Source: Candidatus Bathyarchaeota archaeon (GTDB taxonomy: Archaea > Thermoproteota > Bathyarchaeia > 40CM-2-53-6 > RBG-13-38-9). From it: a stretch of DNA of 60,824 bases. The stretch covers positions 1-60,824 of the forward strand of contig JAOZGX010000051.1 of NCBI GenBank assembly GCA_026015185.1, given 5' to 3'. The notes beneath the pieces were generated by a model, which saw only the letters and a program-made list of their open reading frames with translations, was not told where the DNA came from and made no database searches. Each line of letters begins with the position of its first letter. Position 1 is the stretch's first letter. Below, in pieces: positions 17,127-24,789 of this stretch. The position numbers and the translations under genes were made by a program.

Positions 17127-18512
17127 ATGAAAAAAGAGAGCTCAGATAAAAAAAGATTATTCGGCACAAATGGAGTTAGAGGGATCGTAAATGAAGAGAT
17201 GACTCCACAATTAGTTCTTAATCTTGGGCACTCAATCGGTACTTTTTTCAGTGGAAAGAAATTTCTCCTTGCTTATGATGGAAGATTAAGCAACATTATG
17301 CTCTCAGATGCCATGGCATCTGGTTTGATAGGAGCAGGATGTAAGGTATATGATGCTGGTATGATGCCGACTCCGGCACTGCAATACCTAACTAGAAAAT
17401 GGAAGATGGATTCAGGAGTAATGATAACAGCGAGCCACAATCCCCCTGAATACAACGGTGTTAAAGTTATCGATGGGGATGGAATTGAGATCCCTAGAGA
17501 AAAAGAAATAGAGATTGAAAAGATCTTCTTCAAAGATGCATATGTTCTCTCTGAGTGGGATAAATTAGGTAATAGAATCCCTAAGCCTGGTGGTTTGGAT
17601 GAATATAAAGCAAGTATAAAAATTCAAGTCGATGAAGGCCTAATTAGGCATGCAAAATTGAAAGTTGTTATCGATCCAGCGAATGGAGTTGGCGGATTAG
17701 TTACTCCATATTTATTGCATGAATTAGGATGCGAAGTACGCACTATAAATTCAAATATAGATGGAAAATTTCCTGGAAGACCGCCTGAACCAACATTAAA
17801 TAATATTTCGCAATTATGTGAGGTTGTCAAAGCTTGTAATGCGGATCTTGGGATTGCACATGATGGAGATGCGGACAGGACAATCTTTGTGGATGAGAAA
17901 GGTATAGCTCATTGGGGCGACAAGAGTTTTGCTATAATTGAGGACTATTATCTATCAAAAAATCCAGGAAAATCGGTTGTGACACCAGTTAGCTCCTCTA
18001 AGGCAATTGAAGAGATCGCTGTAAAGCACGGAAGTAAAATAATATGGACAAAAGTAGGTAGTATAAACGTTTCTAGGAAAATGCAGGAAATGAAAACGCC
18101 ATTAGGAGGGGAAGAAAATGGTGGAATTTTTTACGGTCCTCACCAACCTGTAAGAGATGGTGCAATGGTTGCTTCCCTTATGATCGAGATAATGGCTCAT
18201 GAAAAAATTGGACTTTCTAACCTTGTTAAAAAATTACCCCTGTATTTTTCAGCTAAAGATAAAATTCCCTGCCCAGAAAATTTAAAGGAGAAGGCTCTTG
18301 AGCATTTGTTAGACAAATCCAAAAACCAAAAAAATGAAACTCTAGACGGTTTGAAAATATGGTTATCAGATAAAAGCTGGGTATTAATAAGGCCAAGCGG
18401 TACAGAACCGATTTATAGAATATTTGCAGAGGCTTCCAAAGAAAAAGATGCCCATAATTTAGTAAGAGAATATAAGACGATCATAAGCGGAATTATTGAA
18501 AAATTACGATAA
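17127..18512 (+). CDS. glmM: Phosphoglucosamine mutase / phosphomannomutase family
   Basis: 461 residues from an ATG. Domain order is that of alpha-D-phosphohexomutases: FGTNGVRGIVNEE at the N-terminus, the phosphoserine loop ITASHNPPEYNG (Ser103), the magnesium loop DGDADRT, the sugar-binding GGEENGG and the C-terminal phosphate site RPSGTEPIYRI. It interconverts sugar-6-P and sugar-1-P. The FGTNGVRG start favours glucosamine over mannose, but archaeal members are often bifunctional. It is followed after 12 nt by a GlcNAc-1-P transferase gene, consistent with UDP-GlcNAc supply. Confidence 0.88.
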   Translation: MKKESSDKKRLFGTNGVRGIVNEEMTPQLVLNLGHSIGTFFSGKKFLLAYDGRLSNIMLSDAMASGLIGAGCKVYDAGMMPTPALQYLTRKWKMDSGVMITASHNPPEYNGVKVIDGDGIEIPREKEIEIEKIFFKDAYVLSEWDKLGNRIPKPGGLDEYKASIKIQVDEGLIRHAKLKVVIDPANGVGGLVTPYLLHELGCEVRTINSNIDGKFPGRPPEPTLNNISQLCEVVKACNADLGIAHDGDADRTIFVDEKGIAHWGDKSFAIIEDYYLSKNPGKSVVTPVSSSKAIEEIAVKHGSKIIWTKVGSINVSRKMQEMKTPLGGEENGGIFYGPHQPVRDGAMVASLMIEIMAHEKIGLSNLVKKLPLYFSAKDKIPCPENLKEKALEHLLDKSKNQKNETLDGLKIWLSDKSWVLIRPSGTEPIYRIFAEASKEKDAHNLVREYKTIISGIIEKLR

Positions 18513-18524
18513 GCTAGGATCCTT

Positions 18525-19526
18525 TTGAACAACTCAATTTTAAATCTTGCTGCAGTGTTTATGACTGGATTTCTATTAACCTATTTATTGACCCCTATTA
18601 TTGCAAAAATAATGTCTTATTTCAATAAGACCGGTATAGATATCCATAAATTAGATAAGCCAAAAATCCCGGAAGCGTGCGGTATTTCTATAATAATATC
18701 TATGACGGTTTCGGTTATTCTTTTAATTCTGCTTTTTCCCCAATTTGGAACGGAATTTCTAGCTTTTATTATATCAGGATTGATAGCTGGAGTCATCGGT
18801 TTTATTGATGATCTAAAAGGCCTTGGAGCCAGAATGAAACCTTTCCTAACCGCATTTTCATGTATCCCCATCTTAATCTTAGGAACCTATAATCCCTATC
18901 CTATTCTTCCATTTATAGGGAAAGTAAGATTAACACTAGTCTATCCTTTTCTTCTCCCTTTTGCTTTAGCTGTTCCCGCAAATGCTGTAAACATGATGGA
19001 TGTATTTAATGGCTCTATGACCGCAACAAGCGGCATAATTCTTTTTACATTATTCGCATGTCTAATGCTTGCTGGAAAATTGGAATATGCTGCTCTAGCT
19101 TTAGCATTATTGGGTTGTTTAATCGCTTTCTATTTGTTTAATAGATATCCGGCCAAGGTATTCGCTGGAGATACTGGTAGTTTATTTATTGGAGCTTCAA
19201 TTGGTGCTTTAGCCATACTAGGTTCAATTGAATTGGTAGTTATTGTCGCTTTGATGCCTTACATCATGAATGCCTTCTATGGTCTCTCAACAGTCGGGAG
19301 ACTTTATGAAAGAAGAGAGTTGAAAACTAGACCTATACAATTACTTAATAGCGGAAAATTGGCCATAACCAAAGATAAGAAAGCACCTATGACTCTAACT
19401 AGACTGATATTAGTTAGAGGGGCTTTAAAAGAATATGAAATTATCAAAAAGATGTGTATCCTCACAGCAATAGCATCAATATTGGCCATAATTACTTACC
19501 TACTTATTGGAGCGGTTCGAATATGA
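18525..19526 (+). CDS. UDP-GlcNAc:polyprenyl-phosphate GlcNAc-1-P transferase (AglH/MraY-like)
   Basis: 333 residues from a TTG, with about 10 membrane helices. Cytoplasmic-loop motifs of the family are present: an Asp pair in GFIDDLKGLG, NMMDVFNGS, and the metal-binding VFAGDTGS. It attaches GlcNAc-1-P (or a related sugar-P) to a lipid carrier, the first step of N-glycan or surface-glycan lipid assembly. It is 12 nt downstream of glmM. Its stop overlaps the next start by ATGA. Confidence 0.88.
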   Translation: MNNSILNLAAVFMTGFLLTYLLTPIIAKIMSYFNKTGIDIHKLDKPKIPEACGISIIISMTVSVILLILLFPQFGTEFLAFIISGLIAGVIGFIDDLKGLGARMKPFLTAFSCIPILILGTYNPYPILPFIGKVRLTLVYPFLLPFALAVPANAVNMMDVFNGSMTATSGIILFTLFACLMLAGKLEYAALALALLGCLIAFYLFNRYPAKVFAGDTGSLFIGASIGALAILGSIELVVIVALMPYIMNAFYGLSTVGRLYERRELKTRPIQLLNSGKLAITKDKKAPMTLTRLILVRGALKEYEIIKKMCILTAIASILAIITYLLIGAVRI

Positions 19527-19756
19527 GAATAAGTCTTAATTTACCAGTAATTTTCCTCATAGTATGGATCATGATGATAATGGGTTTCTTCTTAATCGAT
19601 CAATTTTACAAAATACTTCTGATTTTTGAGATCCAATTTGGCAGTACTGTAATTAACATAATAATGGTATCGATTGGAGTCATAATGACAATTAGTTGGT
19701 TATCTATATGGAGAAAATTGGCGATATTATATTATCGTAGGAATTTAATGAAATAG
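19523..19756 (+). CDS. Small two-helix membrane protein, unknown
   Basis: 77 residues starting at the ATG that overlaps the stop of the preceding gene (ATGA). An upstream in-frame ATG at 19454 would overlap that gene by over 70 nt and is less likely. Two hydrophobic helices (about 6-27 and 41-62) are followed by a short basic tail (RRNLMK). The translational overlap suggests that it works with the GlcNAc-1-P transferase. No family recognised. Confidence 0.6.
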   Translation: MRISLNLPVIFLIVWIMMIMGFFLIDQFYKILLIFEIQFGSTVINIIMVSIGVIMTISWLSIWRKLAILYYRRNLMK

Positions 19757-19768
19757 AGTTGTACTATT

Positions 19769-20845
19769 CTAGTCATTAGTCTCTAATCCTTTTATTATAA
19801 CTTCCAATGGATCGTCCATTTTATCCATCAGATTTTTAGCTCCTTGTTTTAATTCCTTCTTCGATATTTTTCCAGCTAATACTTCTGAAACCCATGCCAC
19901 TACCTTCTCAGCATCCATAATCCGCTTCAATAGTCCATGTTTAGATAAAAATTGTTCAACATATGTTGACCCACCTGGAAAACAACTTATTGCAGGTATA
20001 CCTAGCAAAGCTGCCTCGGCGGTCATAGTTCCACCGCCACCAATAAAGAATTCGCTTACCAATAGCAGAGAAGGTGCATAGACTAATGAAGTTGGGATGA
20101 TTATTCTATCTGAAAATTTTTGTTTTAATAGATTGATCTGTTCCTTATACCTTGGAAGAACAACAATTTGCATATCAGGTTTTTCATTAAGAAGACGATC
20201 TATAACTTCAAAAGTTATCGAATACTTCATTGAATCAGTGTCTAGGAGATATGAGGCGAAAGTCTCCTCAAGTCTAACTGTTATGGTGTCTTTATTAGGA
20301 TTCAAATTTAGACAAGTTAAATCGTTTTGGTTGGGTTTAGTATCTTTAATCCAGACAACAGGATCGATGGCATCATAAGTAAATATCTTGTTTGATTCAA
20401 TTCCATATTGCATCCATTCTTTCTTTGGAATTATACTCGGTGCGAAGAGTTTATCAGATAAAGGAAGTGATAATCTCGATACAGCAATAGCATGAGGAGA
20501 ATCACTCACACAAAAATGTGGAATAGATAAACCAAATGAAGATCTTGCTGCTTCAACTGAAGAGAAAGATATAACCAAATCTATTCCAAGATCTAGCTCA
20601 AATTTAGCCAACTCTCGTGTGCGATCAAGGCTGTTTAATAATTTCTCTTGTAAAGTCTTCCCATATTCGCCTATTATCCTAGCATTTTTGTTGTTTCTTT
20701 CCAGTATCTGAATTGTCTCATCATAATTTCTTGAGGTTAAATGAACGTTGTATCCTCTATCTTGAAGCTTCTCTGTAAGCTTACAAAAGAATAATGCCTG
20801 CTTTGGAGTAAGAATATCTATTAATATGTTACTATAATTTTTCAT
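19769..20845 (-). CDS. DUF354 family protein (GT-B glycosyltransferase/epimerase-like)
   Basis: 358 residues from the ATG at 20845, preferred over one 45 nt upstream because AAGGAAT sits just before it and the family starts here (ILIDILTPKQALFF). The pattern LVISFSSVEAARSSFGLSIPHFCVSDSP and the late GGGGTMTAEAALLGIPAIS (a nucleotide-sugar-binding helix start) match DUF354, which resembles UDP-GlcNAc 2-epimerase and GT-B enzymes. The substrate is unknown. It is the only minus-strand gene in this sugar block and ends 13 nt from a convergent gene. Confidence 0.82.
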   Translation of the reverse strand: MKNYSNILIDILTPKQALFFCKLTEKLQDRGYNVHLTSRNYDETIQILERNNKNARIIGEYGKTLQEKLLNSLDRTRELAKFELDLGIDLVISFSSVEAARSSFGLSIPHFCVSDSPHAIAVSRLSLPLSDKLFAPSIIPKKEWMQYGIESNKIFTYDAIDPVVWIKDTKPNQNDLTCLNLNPNKDTITVRLEETFASYLLDTDSMKYSITFEVIDRLLNEKPDMQIVVLPRYKEQINLLKQKFSDRIIIPTSLVYAPSLLLVSEFFIGGGGTMTAEAALLGIPAISCFPGGSTYVEQFLSKHGLLKRIMDAEKVVAWVSEVLAGKISKKELKQGAKNLMDKMDDPLEVIIKGLETND

Positions 20846-20902
20846 TAAGAATTCCTTTTCTAATAGGCCGTTTATAATGAATTTATGCAAACGAATTAAT
20901 GA

Positions 20903-22327
20903 TTGAATTTCAACTTAATAAAATTGTTAACAAGTGAGAATTTAAAATTGTCAGTTTTCAAGATGAAACCAAAGGATTTCAAAAATGAAGTTAAAAAAGG
21001 CAAGATAAAGATAGCCGTTGTCGGCCTTGGTTGGATGGGTCTACCATTAGCTTGCTTGTTAGCAGATTCTGGAGGAAAAGTTATAGGAGTAGATATTAAT
21101 CACAAAAAAGTTGATACGGTAAATAAGGGGAATTGCCTAATTTCAGAAGAAGGGCTTCCTAAATTATTAAAGAAAAATGTTTCAAGCGGAAAATTAAAAG
21201 CAACAAAAAGCATCAGAGAAGCTATAACAAAAAGTCGGGTAGTCTTCATAACAGTACCAACTTTGGTAGATAAACACGGTATGAGTGATTATTCAATACT
21301 TGAGAATTTATGTCAGAATATTGGTAGGAATCTTCAAGAAAATTCATTAGTAATTCTTGAAAGTACGGTCGCCCCAAATATTACAGAGAGAATTGTTAAA
21401 TCTACATTAGAAAAACATTCAGGGTTGAAAGCTGGAAAAGATTTTGGATTAGCTTACAGCCCCATAAGAGCAATGGGCGGAGGAGTATTAAAAGATGTAA
21501 AAAGATATGATAAAATTGTTGGGGCTAATGACAGAAAAAGCCTTGAATTGACTAGTGCAATTCATCAGTTAATAGTCAAAGGAAAGGTAAGAAAAGTTAA
21601 GGATTTGAAAACGGCTGAAGCTTCAAAAATATTTGAGACTATTTATAGAGACATCAATATAGCGCTTGTAAATGAACTGGCAAAATTTTGTGAAAAAGCC
21701 GAAATCGATTTTATAGAGGCAAAAAATGCAGCCAATACACAGCCATACTCCCATTTACATATTCCAAGTATTGGTGTCGGAGGTCATTGTCTACCCTTGT
21801 ATCCTCATATGCTTTTTACTGAGGCCAAGATGCTAGACTTGCAGCTGAAGTTCATCAAAGAAGGGAGGAAAGTCAATCAGGATATGCCTAGACATATTCT
21901 CAGATTGATTGCGAGCGGATTGAGGGCTTGCGGTAAAACTCTCAAAAGATCCAAAGTTACTATACTTGGAATTGCGTATAGACCAGACATAAAAGAAGTG
22001 CGATTTTCCCCTGCATTAGATTTAATACAGCTGCTAAAAAGGCGAGGCTGTAGAATCAAAGTTTATGATCCCTATTTCAGTCACTCAGAAATATTAAAAA
22101 TGGGATATAAAACAGAGCCTACTTTGAGAAGAACTATTGAAAATTCTGATTGTATTGTGTTGACAGTGGCTCATGAAGAATTTAAAAAATTGAGGCCACA
22201 ACGAATTGTAGTCAATGCTTCTAAGCCTTGTGTTATTGTTGATGGAACTCATTTACTTGATCCTAAAGAAGTAGAGAAAGTTGGGGCAATTTATCGAGGA
22301 GTAGGAAGAGGGATCTGGAACAAGTAG
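20903..22327 (+). CDS. Nucleotide-sugar dehydrogenase (UDP-ManNAc/UDP-GlcNAc 6-dehydrogenase type)
   Basis: 474 residues from a TTG, or 454 if the ATG at 20963 is used. The N-terminal NAD domain has VVGLGWMGLPLACLLADSG, then FITVPT and ESTVAPN. The central domain has the substrate Asn/Lys region, and the catalytic Cys lies in GVGGHCLPLYPH. The C-terminal domain has LGIAYRPDIKEVRFSPA. It oxidises the sugar 6-OH of an NDP-sugar to a carboxylate with two NAD+. The GVGGHC motif points to the WecC/UDP-HexNAc branch. An 11-nt gap to an oxidoreductase gene suggests joint synthesis of a modified uronate. Confidence 0.88.
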   Translation: MNFNLIKLLTSENLKLSVFKMKPKDFKNEVKKGKIKIAVVGLGWMGLPLACLLADSGGKVIGVDINHKKVDTVNKGNCLISEEGLPKLLKKNVSSGKLKATKSIREAITKSRVVFITVPTLVDKHGMSDYSILENLCQNIGRNLQENSLVILESTVAPNITERIVKSTLEKHSGLKAGKDFGLAYSPIRAMGGGVLKDVKRYDKIVGANDRKSLELTSAIHQLIVKGKVRKVKDLKTAEASKIFETIYRDINIALVNELAKFCEKAEIDFIEAKNAANTQPYSHLHIPSIGVGGHCLPLYPHMLFTEAKMLDLQLKFIKEGRKVNQDMPRHILRLIASGLRACGKTLKRSKVTILGIAYRPDIKEVRFSPALDLIQLLKRRGCRIKVYDPYFSHSEILKMGYKTEPTLRRTIENSDCIVLTVAHEEFKKLRPQRIVVNASKPCVIVDGTHLLDPKEVEKVGAIYRGVGRGIWNK

Positions 22328-22337
22328 GATTGAATAT

Positions 22338-23294
22338 ATGAAGACTCTAGGAGTTGGAGTAATCGGTGTTGGATTTTGGGGGAAAAATCATGCAAGAGTA
22401 TATAATGAAATAAAAAAAGCTAGATTAGTCGGAGTTAGTGACTTAGATAAAACAAGAGCAAAAGATCTTGCTAGCAAATATAAATGTGGATTTTATGAAA
22501 AGAATCATCAGCTTCTCAAAGATGATGAAATAGATGCGGTAAGCATTTGCACGCCAACATCAACTCATTTTGAAATAGCCCTCCAAACCATAGAGAACGG
22601 TAAGCATGTATTAGTCGAAAAACCATTAGGAAGAAATCTAAAAGAGAGTGTTAAAATAGTAAGGGAAGCTGAAAAAAAAGGAGTAAAACTTACGGTAGGT
22701 CATATTGAAAGATTCAATCCTGCTGTACAAAAATTAAAGGAGTTAGTGGAAGAGGGTACAATTGGAGATATTATCCTAATTCTTTCAAGGCGAGTTACTC
22801 GTTGGCCGGAAAGAATTGGCGATGTAGGAGTAGTAAAGGATTCTGCAATCCACGACATAGATGTGATGAGGTATATATTGGAAGATGATGTGGTCAGAGT
22901 ATATGCCAAGGTGGGGAAATTGAAGCATAGATTTGAAGATTATGCTGAAGCTTTGCTCCATTTTAATAAAGGAGGAACAGGTTTTATTGACTCGAATTGG
23001 CTAACTCCCAAAAAGATCAGAAACTTGATAGTCACAGGAAGTGAGGCAACAGCTTCTTTAGATTACCTAAATCAGCAAATATCGATTGAAAGTTCTAAAT
23101 TTGTGAAAAAGGTTCAAAAGAAATGGAAGGAACCGCTGAAGTTAGAGTTAAACCACTTTGTTGAAGTTGTTTTAGATAATAAAGAACCTTGCGTGACGGG
23201 ATTAGATGGTATAAAAGCGATTCAAATATGCGAAAGCATTATAAAATCAGGTGCCAGCGGAAAAGTAATTAACCTAAAACCTATCGCTATTTAA
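22338..23294 (+). CDS. Gfo/Idh/MocA family oxidoreductase, probably NDP-sugar 3-dehydrogenase
   Basis: 318 residues from an ATG. Rossmann start VGVIGVGFWGKNHARVYNE, then CTPTSTHFEIA and the catalytic-type VEKPLG (Lys near residue 96), GHIERFNPAV, and DSAIHDIDVMRY. Archaeal relatives include the UDP-GlcNAc 3-dehydrogenase of methanogens, and the position directly after a nucleotide-sugar 6-dehydrogenase makes that role likely: oxidation at C3 before transamination. The specific substrate is inference. Confidence 0.85.
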   Translation: MKTLGVGVIGVGFWGKNHARVYNEIKKARLVGVSDLDKTRAKDLASKYKCGFYEKNHQLLKDDEIDAVSICTPTSTHFEIALQTIENGKHVLVEKPLGRNLKESVKIVREAEKKGVKLTVGHIERFNPAVQKLKELVEEGTIGDIILILSRRVTRWPERIGDVGVVKDSAIHDIDVMRYILEDDVVRVYAKVGKLKHRFEDYAEALLHFNKGGTGFIDSNWLTPKKIRNLIVTGSEATASLDYLNQQISIESSKFVKKVQKKWKEPLKLELNHFVEVVLDNKEPCVTGLDGIKAIQICESIIKSGASGKVINLKPIAI

Positions 23295-23354
23295 TAGAAT
23301 AAGTGCATGAATCCATATCAAATATTTAGTCTCAATTCAATAAGGGTCCAAATA

Positions 23355-23633
23355 ATGAAAAGAAGCTTGATGGAAATACTTGCATGTCCTATGGATAAAT
23401 ACAATCCACTTCAATTACTAATTTTCAAGCAAAAGGATGAGATAGTAGAAGGTTTGATAACATGCAAAAAATGTAACAGATTTTATCCGATAATTGACGA
23501 GATTCCTCACATGCTCCCTGATGACCTGCGCTCTGAAAAAGAAGATTTAGCATTTTTAAAAAAGTGGAGTAACAAAATACCTGAAGAAATCCTGAAAGAT
23601 GGAAAGCCATTTAGCTTAAAAAAGAAGAAATGA
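23355..23633 (+). CDS. Trm112-like zinc-ribbon protein
   Basis: 92 residues from the ATG at 23355; an in-frame ATG at 23307 would add 16 residues not seen in the family. MKRSLMEILACPMD, then GLITCKKCNRFYPIIDEIPHMLPDDLR is the Trm112 pattern: a zinc-ribbon protein that activates tRNA, rRNA and release-factor methyltransferases. The first knuckle is CPMD rather than CPxC, a variant known in some members. A long charged C-terminal tail ends in lysines. Confidence 0.85.
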   Translation: MKRSLMEILACPMDKYNPLQLLIFKQKDEIVEGLITCKKCNRFYPIIDEIPHMLPDDLRSEKEDLAFLKKWSNKIPEEILKDGKPFSLKKKK

Positions 23634-23708
23634 CATAAGCTTTTTGAAGAGTTAAAGATTTAAGAAAGATATGCTGATAAGAGTCTCTCGGCCCGGGAGT
23701 CAATATTT
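23634..23708 (+). promoter_or_regulatory. Promoter and leader of the tRNA-Gln gene
   Basis: A TATA-like TTTAAGAAA at 23659-23667 would place transcription near 23690, giving a short 5' leader. The leader holds GGCCCGGGAG (23690-23699), which is complementary, with one 2-nt bulge, to the tRNA 3' half CTCCCCCGGGC (23850-23860). Confidence 0.4.
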
Positions 23709-23718
23709 AGCCCGGTGG

Positions 23719-23746
23719 AGGAAGAGTTTCATAATCTTCCGCCGAG
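23719..23746 (+). other. tRNA-Gln intron 1 (28 nt, after position 10)
   Basis: Central helix CGGT (23713-23716) with GCCG (23741-23744), the last pair being U-G. Bulges are GG|A and AG|T. An inner stem GGAAGA/TCTTCC lies directly against the central helix with a 9-nt loop. Noncanonical position in the D-stem. Confidence 0.88.
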
Positions 23747-23761
23747 TGTAGCGGACAAGCA

Positions 23762-23784
23762 CAAGTCTAAAAAGACTTCTTGAA
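23762..23784 (+). other. tRNA-Gln intron 2 (23 nt, after position 24)
   Basis: Central helix CAAG (23756-23759) with CTTG (23779-23782). Bulges are CA|C and AA|T. Inner stem AAGTC/GACTT with a 6-nt loop. Noncanonical position at the end of the D-stem. Confidence 0.88.
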
Positions 23785-23797
23785 TTGCGGGCTTTGG

Positions 23798-23813
23798 ATC
23801 AAAAGTAGAAGAC
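23798..23813 (+). other. tRNA-Gln intron 3 (16 nt, canonical 37/38)
   Basis: Central helix CTTT (23792-23795) with GAAG (23808-23811), the last pair being U-G. Bulges are GG|A and AC|A, the outer helix is the anticodon stem, and a 9-nt terminal loop replaces the inner stem. Confidence 0.88.
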
Positions 23814-23828
23814 ACCCGCCGACGGGAG

Positions 23829-23842
23829 AGCGATTTCCCGAA
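23829..23842 (+). other. tRNA-Gln intron 4 (14 nt, after position 53)
   Basis: Central helix CGGG (23823-23826) with CCCG (23837-23840). Bulges are AG|A and AA|T. Outer helix CGA/TCG and a 7-nt loop GCGATTT. Noncanonical position between T-stem and T-loop; one of the shortest introns possible for this enzyme. Confidence 0.88.
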
Positions 23843-23865
23843 TTCGAATCTCCCCCGGGCTACCA

Positions 23866-24096
23866 CATACTTTCTCTAATCCAGATACAAAATTTATTGT
23901 CATTTAGATTAAATGAGCTATGGAACATTATGTATTTTGTTAAAACTGGATTTGAATTATGGATAACATAATTCCGATAGCTAATCCTTTAAAATACATA
24001 TCAATAGCTTTTTTAATATCTGATTAATGCGCCAAATTATCAACATAATAATAAATTACGATTTCATTAATATTTCAATATGCAGAAGGGAAAAAT
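23866..24096. other. Intergenic region between tRNA-Gln and heme cluster
   Basis: About 230 bp of AT-rich sequence. No gene for glutamyl-tRNA reductase or any other protein is present here. A weak AAGGG site precedes the TTG start of the next gene. TATA-like sequences are abundant and cannot be ranked. Confidence 0.35.
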
Positions 24097-24750
24097 TTGT
24101 TAATTAATTTGAAACTCGATGATAAAACAATTCTGATATTCGGCGGTGGAAGTATTGGCGAAAGAAAGACCAAGAAGTTTCTACATACTAACTCAAAAGT
24201 TATGATTTTGGGCAAGGATTTTACGTCTGAGTTAAAAAAAATAAGTAAAAGCCATAATATCGAGTTAAAACAAATTGATCTAAAGAAAAATTTCTCATCA
24301 ATAATTCCCTTAATTGCAAAATCAGATATAGTCATTGCTGCATTAGACGATTCCTTGTTAAACAAGAGAATATCCTCTGAGGCAGGGAAAAAAAATATTT
24401 TAGTAAATGTTGTTGATGATCCTACCTTAAGTGATTTTTACGTTCCTGCAACGACAAGCATAGGTGAAATAGATGTTGCAATAAGTACAGACGGTAAAAG
24501 TCCAGCTATGGCTGGAATTCTACGTAAGAAAATAATAAAGTGCATTACAACCGAAGAAATTCTTCAAGTTGGACTTCAAGATTATGCGAGAAAGCTTTTA
24601 AAGAATTGTGATTTTGATAGAGAAACTCGTCGTGAGATTTTGTATAAAATAATTCAAAATTCCAGAATTAAACAACTACTAAAAGAAGAAAAATTAGATG
24701 AAGCAAAGGATCTTGTAAATAAAATCATTAAAAATAATCAAAAAATATGA
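24097..24750 (+). CDS. Precorrin-2 dehydrogenase / sirohydrochlorin ferrochelatase (Met8/CysG-N type)
   Basis: 217 residues from a TTG. It starts as the family does (LINLKLDDKTILIFGGGSIGERKTKKFL), with a Rossmann NAD site, then VIAALDDSLLN, NVVDDPTLSDFYVPAT and STDGKSPAMAGILRKKI. It oxidises precorrin-2 to sirohydrochlorin and may insert iron to make siroheme, the entry compound of the Ahb heme route encoded downstream. The C-terminal dimerisation helices are present (about 145-217). First gene of the plus-strand heme cluster. Confidence 0.92.
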   Translation: MLINLKLDDKTILIFGGGSIGERKTKKFLHTNSKVMILGKDFTSELKKISKSHNIELKQIDLKKNFSSIIPLIAKSDIVIAALDDSLLNKRISSEAGKKNILVNVVDDPTLSDFYVPATTSIGEIDVAISTDGKSPAMAGILRKKIIKCITTEEILQVGLQDYARKLLKNCDFDRETRREILYKIIQNSRIKQLLKEEKLDEAKDLVNKIIKNNQKI

Positions 24751-24789
24751 TTAAATATAGAATCGCTAGATTTTGGAGTAAGAAATTTT

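Larger units (their letters stand above)
23709..23865 (+). tRNA. tRNA-Gln(UUG) gene with four introns and encoded CCA
   Basis: Five exons: 23709-23718, 23747-23761, 23785-23797, 23814-23828 and 23843-23865. Joined they make a 76-nt tRNA: acceptor AGCCCGG/CCGGGCT, U8 G9, D-stem GTG/CAT, D-loop with A14, G18G19 and A21, anticodon stem GCGGG/CCCGC, loop CTTTGGA, variable CGAC, T-stem GGGAG/CTCCC, T-loop TTCGAAT, discriminator A and CCA. The anticodon at 23794-23796 is TTG (glutamine). At every intron a 4-bp central helix is flanked by two 3-nt bulges, and the cut after the second bulge base gives these exons. No alternative uninterrupted tRNA fold fits the sequence. Genes for GatCAB and AspRS are nearby. 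Splicing is inferred, not observed. Confidence 0.93.

Noticed and set aside
23824-23843. Long variable arm of a Leu or Ser tRNA (CGGGA...TCCCG hairpin)
   Set aside because: That reading leaves no 5' T-stem strand and gives no Leu or Ser anticodon; treating the segment as an intron restores a perfect T-arm.
23780-23971. 63-codon open frame across the tRNA
   Set aside because: It starts inside the tRNA-Gln gene and runs through tRNA exons; the RNA explains the sequence.
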